From assembly GCF_020179405.1 (NCBI RefSeq), contig NZ_JAICBZ010000018.1, forward strand, positions 1-52,382: a stretch of DNA of 52,382 bases, written 5' to 3'. Each line of letters begins with the position of its first letter. The stretch's first letter is position 1. The stretch is from Xinfangfangia pollutisoli (GTDB lineage Bacteria > Pseudomonadota > Alphaproteobacteria > Rhodobacterales > Rhodobacteraceae). This document shows positions 27,732 to 36,354 of this stretch, in pieces. Below the pieces are notes generated by a model, which searched no databases, was not told the origin of the DNA, and worked only from the letters and a program-made list of their open reading frames with translations. The position numbers and the translations under genes are program-made.

Positions 27732-28181
27732 TCAGGCGCGGTCGTCTTGCGCGGGCAGGGGCTCGCCAAAGCCATGCATGCGCTTGGCCCATTGCACCCC
27801 CACCAGCGCGCCTTTCAGCCGTGGCAGCAGGAACAGCGACAGCGCCACACAGCCCACCGACAGGATCGAGGCGGTGATCAGCGGATCGGGATCCCAGGCG
27901 GTGAACAGGAAGATCATGATCGGCGCCAGAAGATGGCCGACGATCAGGATGGTCAGATAGGCCGGGCCGTCATCGGCACGATGGTGATGCAGCTCTTGCC
28001 CGCAGACCGGGCAGGTGTCGCGGACTTTCAGATAAGCGCGCATCATCGGGCCGGCGCCGCAATTCGGGCAGCGCTGACGCCAGCCGCGCGCGATGGCGGG
28101 CCACAGCGGTCTTTCCGCTTCGGCGCCGCCGGCGGGCTCGGCGAAGGCGGGCAGGGCGGCAGAGGCAGGTGTCTGGATCAT
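27732..28181 (-). CDS. DUF983 membrane protein
   Basis: 149 residues. A zinc-finger-like N-terminal part has RCPNCGAGPMM and TCPVCGQELHHHRADDGPAY, followed by two membrane helices (about 72-95 and 100-120). This is the DUF983 layout. The function is unknown; the family often sits near cytochrome oxidase or ctaG genes, which are not seen here. Start at 28181 fits family length; a much longer open frame on this strand is a shadow. The 209-base gap to the EF-hand gene shows no gene. Confidence 0.88.
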   Translation of the reverse strand: MIQTPASAALPAFAEPAGGAEAERPLWPAIARGWRQRCPNCGAGPMMRAYLKVRDTCPVCGQELHHHRADDGPAYLTILIVGHLLAPIMIFLFTAWDPDPLITASILSVGCVALSLFLLPRLKGALVGVQWAKRMHGFGEPLPAQDDRA

Positions 28182-28390
28182 GGGCCTGTTCTTCGGTCGG
28201 ACAATCTGGGGCTCGGCGGCCCAGAATGGGGCGAGCGTGGAAAAGATAGGCGCTCTTGGCACCAATTGACAGGCCAGGGCAAGGGCTGTGGCCGGATGTC
28301 GCAAGAGCGGGCGACGGAAATGCGCGGCCGCGGCGTTTGTCCTGGCAGAAATGGGGCGCAGCAGGCGCTTCGCCGATGAAGGAGTTTCCG

Positions 28391-28933
28391 ATGAAAACCG
28401 ATCGCCGTCTGGTCTCGGCCCTGATGCTGGCCGCCCTGTCTGCCGCGGCGCTTTCGACGGCGGCCCTGGCCAAGGGCAAGGGCGACATGCCGCTGCCGGT
28501 GCTGCTGGAGCGGTTCGAGGCGATGGATGCCGACAAGGACGGCAAGCTGAGCCAGGCCGAGATCGCCGCCTATCGCAGCCAGCGCTTTGCCGCGGCGGAC
28601 GCGAATGGCGATGGCAAGCTGGACAAGGCCGAGTTGATGGCCTTTCAAAGCGACGAAAGGCAGGCCAAGGCCGAGGCCCGCGCCGCGCGGATGATCGCCC
28701 GCTTCGACAAGGGCGGCGACGGGGCGCTTTCGGCCGAGGAAATGCCCGCGGCCCGGGCCGGCGGGCGGGGCTTCGCCAGGTTGGATGCCGATGGCGACGG
28801 CGCCCTGTCGCGCGATGAACTGGCCGCGGCCCAGGCCGCCTTTGCCAGGCATGCCTGCAAGGGGGCGGATGCGGAAAGTTGCCGGGCCGGTCTGAACGGC
28901 GGTGCGGCGGGCCAGGCGGTTCCGGCCAACTGA
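28391..28933 (+). CDS. Secreted EF-hand protein with four calcium-binding loops
   Basis: 180 residues with a signal peptide (to about residue 27, TAALA). Four EF-hand loops follow: DADKDGKLSQAE, DANGDGKLDKAE, DKGGDGALSAEE and DADGDGALSRDE. The third has Gly in place of the usual Asp/Asn at position 3 and may bind more weakly. A C-terminal CKGADAESC segment may form a disulfide. AAGGAG precedes the ATG. It is followed 39 bases later by an ECF sigma factor and its partners, suggesting a stress or metal-responsive envelope unit. Confidence 0.9.
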   Translation: MKTDRRLVSALMLAALSAAALSTAALAKGKGDMPLPVLLERFEAMDADKDGKLSQAEIAAYRSQRFAAADANGDGKLDKAELMAFQSDERQAKAEARAARMIARFDKGGDGALSAEEMPAARAGGRGFARLDADGDGALSRDELAAAQAAFARHACKGADAESCRAGLNGGAAGQAVPAN

Positions 28934-28972
28934 GGCCCCGGGGCTTTGCGCATGGCGCGGGGATGCGGCTAA

Positions 28973-29584
28973 ATGGCGGGGATGACCATGCCACGCGACC
29001 TTCAGGCCGAAACCTCGGACGAGGATCTTCTGGCGCTTTATGCGCTTGGCGATCCGGCTGCGGCGCGGGCGCTGACCCAGCGTCTGGTGCCGCGGGTGCT
29101 GGGCTATGCGGCGCGGCTTCTGGGCGGCGACCGGGCCGAGGCCGAGGATGTGGCGCAAGAGGCGATGCTGCGGCTGTGGCGCGCGGCGCCGGGCTGGCGG
29201 CCGGGCGAGGCGCAGGTCTCGACCTGGCTGTATCGGGTGGTGACCAATCTGGTGACCGACCGGCACCGGGCGCGGCGGCGGCGCGGCGGCGGCGCGCTGG
29301 GGCTGGACGAGGCGCCCGAAGTCGCCGATGCGGCGCCGGGCGCGGTGGCGCAGCTGATCGAGGGCGACCGGCTGGATGCGCTGGGTCGCGCCCTGGCCGC
29401 GCTGCCCGATCGCCAGCGCGAGGCGGTGGTGCTGCGGCATCTGGAAGGCCTGTCCAACCCCGAGATCGCCCAGGTGATGGGCATCGGGGTCGAGGCGGTG
29501 GAAAGCCTGACCGCGCGCGGCAAGCGCGCTTTGGCCGCTTCCCTGCAGGGGCAGCGCGAGGAGCTGGGATATGAAGGGAGATGA
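28973..29584 (+). CDS. ECF-type RNA polymerase sigma factor
   Basis: 203 residues. Region 2 runs about 30-100 with AEDVAQEAMLRLWRAAPGW and STWLYRVVTNLVTDRHRARR. Region 4 has LPDRQREAVVLRHLEGLSNP and then EIAQVMGIGVEAVESLTARG. It lacks regions 1 and 3, as expected for extracytoplasmic-function sigma factors. Two further Mets (28982, 28988) could be the start; 28988 has the better-spaced GGGG. The next gene encodes a small membrane protein that is probably its anti-sigma factor. Confidence 0.88.
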   Translation: MAGMTMPRDLQAETSDEDLLALYALGDPAAARALTQRLVPRVLGYAARLLGGDRAEAEDVAQEAMLRLWRAAPGWRPGEAQVSTWLYRVVTNLVTDRHRARRRRGGGALGLDEAPEVADAAPGAVAQLIEGDRLDALGRALAALPDRQREAVVLRHLEGLSNPEIAQVMGIGVEAVESLTARGKRALAASLQGQREELGYEGR

Positions 29585-29588
29585 GACG

Positions 29589-29972
29589 ATGACCGACACC
29601 GATCTCGACCACCTTTTCGCCGCGGCGCGGGCCCATTCCCTGCCGCCGGGCAAAGATCTGATGGCGCGTGTGCTGGCCGATGCGCTGGCCGAACAGCCGC
29701 GGGCGGCGGCGGGGCCGGTTCCCGTGCCCGTGCCCGTGCCGATGCCGATGCCGATCCGCAGCGCGCCGCGCCGCGGGCTTTGGGCCCGGCTGGCCGAGGC
29801 GGTCGGCGGGCGCGGGGTTCTGGCGGGGCTGGGCGGCGCGGCCTGTTTCGGGCTGGTGATCGGCTATGCCGATCCCACGGCGCTGGGCTGGCTGACCGGC
29901 GGCTTCGTCCCCGTCTCTGTGACCGAGGTGCAGCTTCTGCCGGGCACCGATTTCTTCCTGTCCGAGGGATAA
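29589..29972 (+). CDS. Single-helix membrane protein, probable anti-sigma factor
   Basis: 127 residues from ATG 29589, preceded by GGGAG. The N-terminal cytoplasmic part starts MTDTDLDHLFAAARAHSLPPG, followed by a VPVPVPVPMPMP run coded by six-base DNA repeats. One hydrophobic segment near 78-95 (RGVLAGLGGAACFGLVIGYA) follows, then a short outer tail. The position between the ECF sigma gene and a periplasmic sensor fits the CnrY role of the Cnr system. There is no recognised anti-sigma domain, so this is inference. Confidence 0.6.
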   Translation: MTDTDLDHLFAAARAHSLPPGKDLMARVLADALAEQPRAAAGPVPVPVPVPMPMPIRSAPRRGLWARLAEAVGGRGVLAGLGGAACFGLVIGYADPTALGWLTGGFVPVSVTEVQLLPGTDFFLSEG

Positions 29973-29975
29973 TTC

Positions 29976-30605
29976 ATGACCGAGACCCAGACCTCTTCGC
30001 TCCCTCCGCAGATGCCGCCTCCCCCCCCGATCCCGCCCCGGGCGCCGGCGCCCGAGTACCGGACGCGCGGCTGGGTCAAGGCGGTGCTGGCCCTGTCGCT
30101 GGCGGCGAATCTGGCCGTGGCGGGGCTGGCGGTCGGCGCCTATGTGAAGAATGGCGGCCCGCCGCCCCGGCGTGACGAGATGGGGCTGGGCCCCTTGGGC
30201 GATGCGCTGAATGCCGAGGATCGCCGCGCGCTGCGGGCGGCCTTCCTGGCCGAATTCCCCGATCTGAAGCGGGGCCGGGCCGCGGTTCAGGCCGATTTCG
30301 CGGCGCTGGTCACCGCGCTGCGGGCCGAGCCCTTCGACGCCAAGGCGCTGGAGCAGGCGATCCAGGTCATCGCCGAGCGCAATGCGGCGCGGCTTTCGAC
30401 GATCCGCGCCATCCTGACCCGCTATCTGGAAACGCTGGACCCGGCGGCGCGGGCGGCCTTTGCCGACCGGCTGGAAAAGGCGCTGGATCACGCCGCGCGC
30501 AAGGCCGAGGGCCGGCATGGCGACCGCGACAAGGGCGAGGAAAAGCGCAAGCCCGGGCACAAGGACGACAAGGCGCCCGGGACGACTGACCAGGACGACG
30601 ACTGA
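29976..30605 (+). CDS. Periplasmic heavy-metal sensor, CnrX/ZraP/Spy-like
   Basis: 209 residues. A proline-rich cytoplasmic N terminus (PPPPPIPPRAPAP) precedes one membrane helix at about 34-58 and a helical periplasmic domain. The domain runs from about 75 with DRRALRAAFLAEFPDLKRGR and RLSTIRAILTRYLETLDP, the CnrX/ZraP pattern. The tail is highly charged (Lys, Asp, His). In Cnr systems such a protein senses metal and controls release of the sigma factor through its partner. Confidence 0.8.
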   Translation: MTETQTSSLPPQMPPPPPIPPRAPAPEYRTRGWVKAVLALSLAANLAVAGLAVGAYVKNGGPPPRRDEMGLGPLGDALNAEDRRALRAAFLAEFPDLKRGRAAVQADFAALVTALRAEPFDAKALEQAIQVIAERNAARLSTIRAILTRYLETLDPAARAAFADRLEKALDHAARKAEGRHGDRDKGEEKRKPGHKDDKAPGTTDQDDD

Positions 30606-30656
30606 AGACGCCGGGCCACGGCAAGCGGCCCTTGCGTCCCGTTCAAAGCCGGCCGT

Positions 30657-31388
30657 TCAGGCGGTGATGAAATCGCGCACGAAGGGTGTGGCGGGGCGGG
30701 CGCGGATGTCCTGCGGACGGCCGACCTGCTCGATCCGCCCGCCCGCTTGCGAGCCCGACATCACCACGACCAGATCGGCCAGTTCCATCGCCTCATCCTG
30801 ATCATGGGTGACGAAGACGGTGGTCAGCCCGGTCTCGTCATGAATGTCGCGCAGGCCCTGGCGCAATTCCTTGCGCACCTTGGCATCCAGCGCGCCGAAG
30901 GGTTCGTCCAGAAGCAGCATCCGCGGCTCGATCGCCAGGGCGCGGGCCAGGGCTACGCGCTGGCGCTGGCCGCCGGACAATTGCGTCGGATAGCGCGGGC
31001 CGATCTCGGGCAGCTGGATCAGCTGCAGAAGCCGGGTGACGCGGCGGGCGATTTCCGCCTTGGGCGGGCGGCTGGCGCGGGGCCGGGCCTTCAACCCGTA
31101 GGCGATGTTTTCGAACACCGTCATGTGCCGGAACAGCGCATAGCTTTGAAAGACAAAACCCGCGCGGCGATCCTGCACCGAAAGCCCCGTCGCATCCTGC
31201 CCGTCAAAGCAGACCCGGCCCGATGTCGGGTATTCCAGCCCGCCCAGAATGCGCAGCAGCGTGGTCTTGCCCGAGCCCGAGGGCCCCAGCAGCGCCACCA
31301 GCGCGCCCGAGGGGATCGACAGCGAGACAGGGTGCAGCGCGGTGGTGCTGCCAAAGCTTTTGGCGATTTCGTCGATCTCGATCTGCAT
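30657..31388 (-). CDS. cysA: Sulfate ABC transporter ATP-binding protein
   Basis: Drives sulfate/thiosulfate import. The 243 residues from ATG 31388 cover a complete nucleotide-binding domain: Walker [10 protein letters not shown], signature [15 protein letters not shown], Walker [13 protein letters not shown] and the switch His in THDQDEA. CysA of enterobacteria is about 365 residues with a C-terminal regulatory domain; that domain is missing here. It is the last gene of the cys operon, 83 bases after cysW. The frame is open upstream, but MQIEID is a natural start. Confidence 0.9.
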   Translation of the reverse strand: MQIEIDEIAKSFGSTTALHPVSLSIPSGALVALLGPSGSGKTTLLRILGGLEYPTSGRVCFDGQDATGLSVQDRRAGFVFQSYALFRHMTVFENIAYGLKARPRASRPPKAEIARRVTRLLQLIQLPEIGPRYPTQLSGGQRQRVALARALAIEPRMLLLDEPFGALDAKVRKELRQGLRDIHDETGLTTVFVTHDQDEAMELADLVVVMSGSQAGGRIEQVGRPQDIRARPATPFVRDFITA

Positions 31389-31471
31389 CGGACGTGGCTC
31401 CTTTTGGCGGATCGCCGGGGGCGCTGCCCCCGGACCCCGGGGATATTTGGACAGAGAGGAAGGTGGCAGGA

Positions 31472-32350
31472 TCAATGGCGGTGCGCGGCGGAAAGCTGGT
31501 CGGCATGGCGCCGTTCCAGCGCGGTTTTCAGCAGAAGCGTGATCAGCGCCAGGCAGGTCAGCAGCGCTGCCATCGAGAAGGCGGCGACCGAGAGATATTC
31601 GTTATACAGCATCTCGATGGTGATCGGCATGGTCGCGGTCTGGCCGCGGATCTTGCCCGACACGACCGCCACCGCCCCGAATTCGCCCATGGCGCGGGCG
31701 TTGCACAGCAGAACGCCGTAAAGCAGCGCCCAGCGGATGTTCGGCAGGGTCACCGTGCGGAACACCCGCCATCCGCTGGCGCCCAGCGTCAGCGCCGCCT
31801 CTTCCTCGGCCCGTCCCTGTTCGATCATCACCGGGATCAACTCGCGCGCGACGAAGGGGAAGGTCACGAACATCGTGGCCAGAACGATCCCGGGCAGCGC
31901 GAAGACCACCGGAAAGCCCTGCGCGACCAGCCAGCCGCCCAGCAGCGAATTTGTGCCGAACATCAACACGATGCACAGGCCCGCGACCACGGGCGAGACC
32001 GAGAAGGGCAGGTCGATCAGCGTGATCAGGAAGGCCTTGCCGCGGAAGTCGAATTTGGTGATCGCCCAGGCGGCAGCGATGCCGAAGGCGGCGTTCAGCG
32101 GCACCGAGATCGCGGCGATCAGCAGGGTCAGCTTGATCGCCGAAAGCGCGTCGCGGCTGGCAAGGCTGGTGACCGCGGCCAGCCAGCCTTTGGCCAGCGC
32201 CTCGGCAAAGACCACAAGCAGCGGCGCGAAGACCAGAAGCGCCAGGCCCAGCACCGCGGCCAGGATCGCCAGGCGGCGGACCAGCGGCGTCTCTTCGGTG
32301 GGGTTGCGGAAGCGGGCGGGGCGGATGGGGAAGGGGGCGGTGTCAGACAT
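31472..32350 (-). CDS. cysW: Sulfate ABC transporter permease CysW
   Basis: Inner-membrane permease of 292 residues with six hydrophobic segments and the inner-face EAA motif ([19 protein letters not shown]). [15 protein letters not shown] is the usual sulfate-permease signature. Its start overlaps the cysT stop by 8 bases. It pairs with CysT as a heterodimer. Confidence 0.94.
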   Translation of the reverse strand: MSDTAPFPIRPARFRNPTEETPLVRRLAILAAVLGLALLVFAPLLVVFAEALAKGWLAAVTSLASRDALSAIKLTLLIAAISVPLNAAFGIAAAWAITKFDFRGKAFLITLIDLPFSVSPVVAGLCIVLMFGTNSLLGGWLVAQGFPVVFALPGIVLATMFVTFPFVARELIPVMIEQGRAEEEAALTLGASGWRVFRTVTLPNIRWALLYGVLLCNARAMGEFGAVAVVSGKIRGQTATMPITIEMLYNEYLSVAAFSMAALLTCLALITLLLKTALERRHADQLSAAHRH

Positions 32351-33182
32351 GTCCGATCCTCCGGCGGCTCCAGATCTGGATCAGGTTGATCACCAGAAGC
32401 ATCGCGAAGCTGATCAGCAGCATGGCAATGCCGATGGCGGCGGCGGCGTCGTAATTGAATTCCTCAAGCTGGATCACGATCAGCAAGGGCGCGATTTCGG
32501 TGACCAGGGGAATATTGCCGGCGATGAAGATGACCGAGCCGTATTCGCCCACCGCCCGCGCCAGGGCGAGCGCAAAGCCGGTCAGCGCGGCCGGGGCCAG
32601 CATCGGCAGGATGATGCGGGTGATCGTGGTCAAGCGCCCGGCGCCCAGCGTGGCCGAGGCCTCTTCAACCTCGCGGTCGATTTCTTCCACCACCGGCTGG
32701 ACGGTGCGGGTGACGAAGGGCAGGCCCACGAAGACCAGCGCCAGGAAGATGCCCCATTGCGAATAGGCGATCTTCCAGCCGATCTCTTTCGCCAGGCTGC
32801 CGAAGGCGCCGTTCGGCGCGTAAAGCGCGGTCAGCGCGATGCCGGCCACGGCGGTGGGCAGGGCGAAGGGCAGATCGACCGCGGCATCCAGCAGGCGCCG
32901 GCCGGGAAAGCGGTAGCGCACCAGAACCCAGGCCAAGAGCGTGCCGAAGACCAGGTTGAACAGCGCCGCAAACAGCGACAGGCGGAAGGACAGGAAAAGC
33001 GCCGCCCAGACCCGCGGGCGGTTGACCGTGTCCCAGATTCCGGCCGGTCCGAAAGCGGCGCCCTTCATCAGAAGGGCGCCGATCGGCAACAAGACCACCA
33101 GGGACAACATCGTCAGGGTGACCCCCATGCTCAGGCCGAAGCCCGGCATGGGAGAGCGCTGGAACAGCGGGCGCGCGGTCAT
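32343..33182 (-). CDS. cysT: Sulfate ABC transporter permease CysT (CysU)
   Basis: 279 residues from ATG 33182. The EAA motif is [18 protein letters not shown], and [16 protein letters not shown] is the subfamily signature. Six membrane segments. It lies 7 bases after the binding-protein gene and overlaps cysW, so the operon is tightly coupled. Confidence 0.94.
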   Translation of the reverse strand: MTARPLFQRSPMPGFGLSMGVTLTMLSLVVLLPIGALLMKGAAFGPAGIWDTVNRPRVWAALFLSFRLSLFAALFNLVFGTLLAWVLVRYRFPGRRLLDAAVDLPFALPTAVAGIALTALYAPNGAFGSLAKEIGWKIAYSQWGIFLALVFVGLPFVTRTVQPVVEEIDREVEEASATLGAGRLTTITRIILPMLAPAALTGFALALARAVGEYGSVIFIAGNIPLVTEIAPLLIVIQLEEFNYDAAAAIGIAMLLISFAMLLVINLIQIWSRRRIGHV

Positions 33183-33189
33183 GCCCGGC

Positions 33190-34314
33190 TCACTTCGGCA
33201 CATAGATCTGGTCGAAGATCCCGCCATCGCCGAAATGCTCGGGCTGCGCCTTCTTCCAGCCGCCGAAATCGGCGATCGTCACCAGATCCAGCTTCGGGAA
33301 ACGTGCCACATCTTCAGGGGCGGCCTTCGACGTGTCCCAGCCGCGGTAGAAGTTCTTCCAGACCACGGCCTGGCCTTCCGGCGTGTAGAGGAAGTTCAGA
33401 TAGGCCTCGGCCAGTTCGCGCTGCGCATCGGTCTTGATGTTCTTTTCGACCAGTGCCACCGGCGGCTCGGCCAGGATCGAGACCGAGGGCACGACGATGT
33501 CGAACTGATCCTCGCCCAGTTCGGCCAGCGCCAGATAGGCCTCGTTCTCCCAGGCCAGCAGCACATCGCCGATGCCGCGCTGAGCGAAAGTGGTGGTGGC
33601 GCCGCGGGCGCCCGAATCCAGCACCGGCACATGTTTGAACAGATCGCCCACGAAGGCTTTCGGGTCCTTGCCGTTCTTTTCCGCCCAGGCCCAGGCCGCC
33701 AGATAGTTCCAGCGCGCGCCGCCCGAGGTCTTGGGATTGGGCGTGATCACCTCGACCCCGTCGGCCACCAGATCGCCCCAGTCCTTGATGCCCTTGGGGT
33801 TGCCCTCGCGCACCAGGAAAACGATGGTCGAGGTATAGGGGCTGGAATTGTGGGGCAGTTTCGACTGCCAGTCCTCGGGCAGCAGGCCGGCCGCGGCGAT
33901 CTTGTCGATGTCCGAGGCCAGGGCAAGCGTCACCACCTGGGCTTCCAGCCCGTCGATCACCGCCCGCGCCTGGGCGCCCGATCCGCCATGGCTGACCTCG
34001 ATCTGCGCCGGGTCATGGCCCTGGGCCACCCACCAATCGGCAAAGACCTGATCCAGTTCGCGGTACAATTCACGCGTCGGATCGTAGGAGACGTTCAGAA
34101 GCGTCTCGGCCTGGGCCGGCTGGAAAGCGGCGCCGCCGCCAAGCCCCAGCACCGCCAGCGCCAGGCCCGACAGCGCGCCGCGCAGGCTGCGGGCGATCGG
34201 CCAGCCGGTCACCTCGCGGCTGCCATCATGCACGGTGATGCGGCCATCGGCATGCGCGCCGGTCTGCGGGCCCTGGGCGGTGACCGTTCCGGCAAGGGTG
34301 ATGGTGGCATACAT
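33190..34314 (-). CDS. Sulfate ABC transporter substrate-binding protein (Sbp/CysP family) with unclear N terminus
   Basis: The mature domain is clear: [14 protein letters not shown] at its start, the [16 protein letters not shown] sulfate-binding element, [13 protein letters not shown], and a C-terminal [11 protein letters not shown]. The start is uncertain. GTG 34212 would give 340 residues with a classical signal peptide ([19 protein letters not shown] to PAQA). But the frame stays open to ATG 34314, which has AAGGA at good spacing and adds a 34-residue segment with [15 protein letters not shown]. It also stays open to ATG 34410, which overlaps the stop of the upstream small gene (ATGA) with GGAGA before it. 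A signal helix about 45 residues in would be odd, so alternative initiation is likely. Ligand: sulfate or thiosulfate. Confidence 0.85.
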   Translation of the reverse strand: MYATITLAGTVTAQGPQTGAHADGRITVHDGSREVTGWPIARSLRGALSGLALAVLGLGGGAAFQPAQAETLLNVSYDPTRELYRELDQVFADWWVAQGHDPAQIEVSHGGSGAQARAVIDGLEAQVVTLALASDIDKIAAAGLLPEDWQSKLPHNSSPYTSTIVFLVREGNPKGIKDWGDLVADGVEVITPNPKTSGGARWNYLAAWAWAEKNGKDPKAFVGDLFKHVPVLDSGARGATTTFAQRGIGDVLLAWENEAYLALAELGEDQFDIVVPSVSILAEPPVALVEKNIKTDAQRELAEAYLNFLYTPEGQAVVWKNFYRGWDTSKAAPEDVARFPKLDLVTIADFGGWKKAQPEHFGDGGIFDQIYVPK

Positions 34315-34406
34315 GGGCGGTTCCTTCGATTGCGTGTTGCGCCGGCGGGGCAGGGGAAGCGCCGGCATCAGGCCCAGGATCAGAGAGGGATAGGGGGCAA
34401 GGGCGA

Positions 34407-34628
34407 TCATCGGCGATCTCCGATCTGGATTTGGTCGATGCGGATTTCCCAATGCTGCGGGTCACGGCCCTGCAGCAATTCGGCTTCCGCCTCGGCGGTG
34501 TTGCGGGTGTAAAGCACCAGGGGGGTGCCGTTGATCCGATGGGCGCGGCCGGTGCGGCGGTCGATCAGCCGGACGGCGGCCAGGCCCGAAAGGGGGGCGC
34601 CGGACAGGGCGGGGTCGATGCGGCTCAT
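34407..34628 (-). CDS. Small soluble protein in the sulfate operon (73 aa)
   Basis: Reads [20 protein letters not shown], with strands [15 protein letters not shown] and [14 protein letters not shown] predicted. No helix spans a membrane. Not recognised. The ATG overlaps the stop of the upstream 50-codon gene, and its TGA overlaps an in-frame ATG of the binding-protein frame, so it is coupled at both ends. Position implies a role in sulfate uptake or its control. Confidence 0.65.
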   Translation of the reverse strand: MSRIDPALSGAPLSGLAAVRLIDRRTGRAHRINGTPLVLYTRNTAEAEAELLQGRDPQHWEIRIDQIQIGDRR

Positions 34629-34777
34629 GCCAGCACCAGAAGGGCCAGGGCGACCCAGAAGACAGCGCCCAGCAGGACGGCACAGCAGAGTGCGGCACCG
34701 CCCGGGAAGGCGGCCGTACGGGCTTCGGGGCGCTGCGGTTCCAGCGCGCGGCGCGGAGCGAGAAGCTGAACACTCAT
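34625..34777 (-). CDS. Small single-helix membrane protein heading the sulfate operon (50 aa)
   Basis: Reads MSVQLLAPRRALEPQRPEAR and then one hydrophobic helix (about 27-50) that contains adjacent cysteines in ALCCAVLLGAVFWVALALLV. GGAG lies upstream of the ATG. Its stop overlaps the start of the 73-residue gene. The positive N terminus predicts an inside N end. Not recognised; the call rests on position, ribosome site and coupling. Confidence 0.6.
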   Translation of the reverse strand: MSVQLLAPRRALEPQRPEARTAAFPGGAALCCAVLLGAVFWVALALLVLA

Positions 34778-34805
34778 GGCGGTCTCCTTCGGCAAGGAGG
34801 GCAGA

Positions 34806-34872
34806 CGACCTGCCCGTCATGGGTTAATTACGACATGACAGGTCGAGTATTTCAAAGGAATATTCACGTCAA
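34806..34872 (-). promoter_or_regulatory. Promoter and operator-like dyad of the sulfate operon
   Basis: On the minus strand TTGACG (34872-34867) and TACTCG (34849-34844) lie 17 bases apart as -35 and a weak -10. Overlapping the start site is a dyad, arms CGACCTG/CAGGTCG plus TCATG/CATGA (34806-34845), that could be an operator or a 5' hairpin. Upstream of the -35 a second dyad, ATTCCCCGA (34897-34905) with TCGGGGAAT (34932-34940), may bind an activator. The rest of the 336-base gap to phnM holds only the phnM terminator. Confidence 0.5.
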
Positions 34873-35021
34873 AATTGGTCGTTTTAATAGAATTTCATTC
34901 CCCGAGTCGAGGCGGGGCCGAGGCGTCGCTTTCGGGGAATATCGTTGTTTGCCCGCGGCTTGCCGCAGAAGGGCCGATGGCTGCCCGGCAGGGGCAGCGC
35001 CGGGGCCATGAGTCGGGCCAA

Positions 35022-35048
35022 GAAAAAGGGGGCCGAGACGGCCCCCTT
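35022..35048 (-). terminator. Terminator of phnM
   Basis: On the minus strand AAGGGGGCC, loop GTCTC and GGCCCCCTT run into TTTCTT. It lies 66 bases after the phnM stop. Confidence 0.8.
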
Positions 35049-35113
35049 GGCTGCTGTCGCGTGCGATGGTCCGGCGCGGGGCGGGGGCCTGGACTGGCCC
35101 CCCGTCGCCGGGG

Positions 35114-36265
35114 TCAGGCCACCCGCTCGCCCGCGACCCAGGTGCCGCGCGGCATGCCCGTGCCGGCGATGCGGCGCACGCGGACCAGATCGGCGCGCTT
35201 GCCCGGGGCGATCTCGCCCCGGTCGGTCAAGCCCGTCGCCCGTGCCGGTGCGGCGGTCACCGTGGCCACGCCGCGCGGCAGGTCATCCCACAGATCGCCC
35301 AGCATCAAGGCCGCCGACAGCAGCGCCGCCGGCACGTAGTCGGACGAGACGATGTCCAGAAGCCCGGCCTCGGCCAGCTCTCCGGCGGCGATATTGCCGG
35401 AATGCGACCCGCCGCGGATCAGGTTCGGCGCGCCCATCATCACCGCGATGCCCCGGGCGCGGCAGGCCTGCGCCGCCTCGCGCGTGGTCGGAAACTCGGC
35501 GAAGCGCACGCCATGGCCGGCACTTTGCCCCACATCGGCGGCGGTCGTGTCGTCATGACTGGCCAACACCGCGCCATAGCGCCGCGCCGCCGCCACTGCC
35601 GCCTCTTCATGCGCCTTGCCCATCAGCGCCGACAGCGCCTTCTGGTTCTCGACATGGGTGTCGAATTCCGCCTCGGACAACCCGTGCTTGCCGCGCACAT
35701 AGGCCGCCAGCTGGGTCAGGTCGCGGAACTGGCGCTGGCCTGGCGTGTGATCCATCAGGCTGACGATCCCCACCCCGTCGTCGGGGCCGAATTTCGCCAG
35801 CTCGGCAATCAGCGTCTCGGAACAGACCTCGGCCCGCAGATGCAGCAGATGGCTGATCCGCAAGGCGCCCGCCCCCCGCAGGGCCAGGATCTCATCGGCC
35901 AGCGCGCGGGCATATTCGCCATAGTTCGACTTCGTGCGCGACACGACCGAGCCCACGCGCAGCGCGTCAAAGACCGTGGTGATCCCGGTTCCGGCCAGTT
36001 CCGCGTCATGGGCGATGATCGCCGCCGCATGCGGCCATTTCACCCGCGGCCGCGGCTCGATATGGCGCTCCAGATTGTCGGTGTGCAATTCGATCAGCCC
36101 GGGCAGCAGCAGATCGCCCTCTAGGTCGAGCGCGCCCGAGGGCACCGCGGCGCCCGGCTCGATCGCGGCGATCCTGCCGTCGCGGATCAGCAGACTGCCG
36201 GTCAGAACCGCATCGGGCAGCACAAGGCGGGCATTGGCGAGGATCGTCTCAGGGCTGGCTTGCAT
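35114..36265 (-). CDS. phnM: Alpha-D-ribose 1-methylphosphonate 5-triphosphate diphosphatase
   Basis: Removes pyrophosphate from the ribosyl-triphosphate phosphonate made by PhnGHI(L), giving the PhnJ substrate. 383 residues of the amidohydrolase superfamily. The metal site LIELHTDNLERH and the tract RPRVKWPHAAAI match canonical PhnM, as do SLMDHTPGQRQFRD, SHDDTTAADV and APNLIRGGSHSGN. ATG 36265 is used; a TTG two codons upstream is less likely. It is divergent from the DUF1045 gene. A second PhnM-like gene lies at 43704-44888. Confidence 0.93.
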   Translation of the reverse strand: MQASPETILANARLVLPDAVLTGSLLIRDGRIAAIEPGAAVPSGALDLEGDLLLPGLIELHTDNLERHIEPRPRVKWPHAAAIIAHDAELAGTGITTVFDALRVGSVVSRTKSNYGEYARALADEILALRGAGALRISHLLHLRAEVCSETLIAELAKFGPDDGVGIVSLMDHTPGQRQFRDLTQLAAYVRGKHGLSEAEFDTHVENQKALSALMGKAHEEAAVAAARRYGAVLASHDDTTAADVGQSAGHGVRFAEFPTTREAAQACRARGIAVMMGAPNLIRGGSHSGNIAAGELAEAGLLDIVSSDYVPAALLSAALMLGDLWDDLPRGVATVTAAPARATGLTDRGEIAPGKRADLVRVRRIAGTGMPRGTWVAGERVA

Positions 36266-36315
36266 CTTCAAGGTCCGGTCGTTTCAGGGCAGGGTAGGGG
36301 CAATAGGACGGGCGC

Positions 36316-36331
36316 GTCACATCCATGTGAC
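36316..36331. promoter_or_regulatory. Dyad between phnM and the DUF1045 gene
   Basis: GTCACAT-CC-ATGTGAC, a perfect 16-bp inverted repeat in the 89-base divergent gap. Read toward phnM it also shows TGTCAC and TGTGAC 11 bases apart, resembling a degenerate Pho box. The binding protein is unknown. Confidence 0.4.
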
Positions 36332-36354
36332 ATCGGGGCAGTAGGGCGGCAGGC

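Noticed and set aside
27732-30560. Minus-strand open frame of 942 codons
   Set aside because: It is a GC-rich shadow of the EF-hand, sigma, membrane and sensor genes on the plus strand. Only its last 149 codons (DUF983, from 28181) show family motifs.
34778-34860. SAM-II or other known riboswitch before the sulfate operon
   Set aside because: The dyad overlaps the predicted transcription start and none of the conserved riboswitch core sequences could be found.
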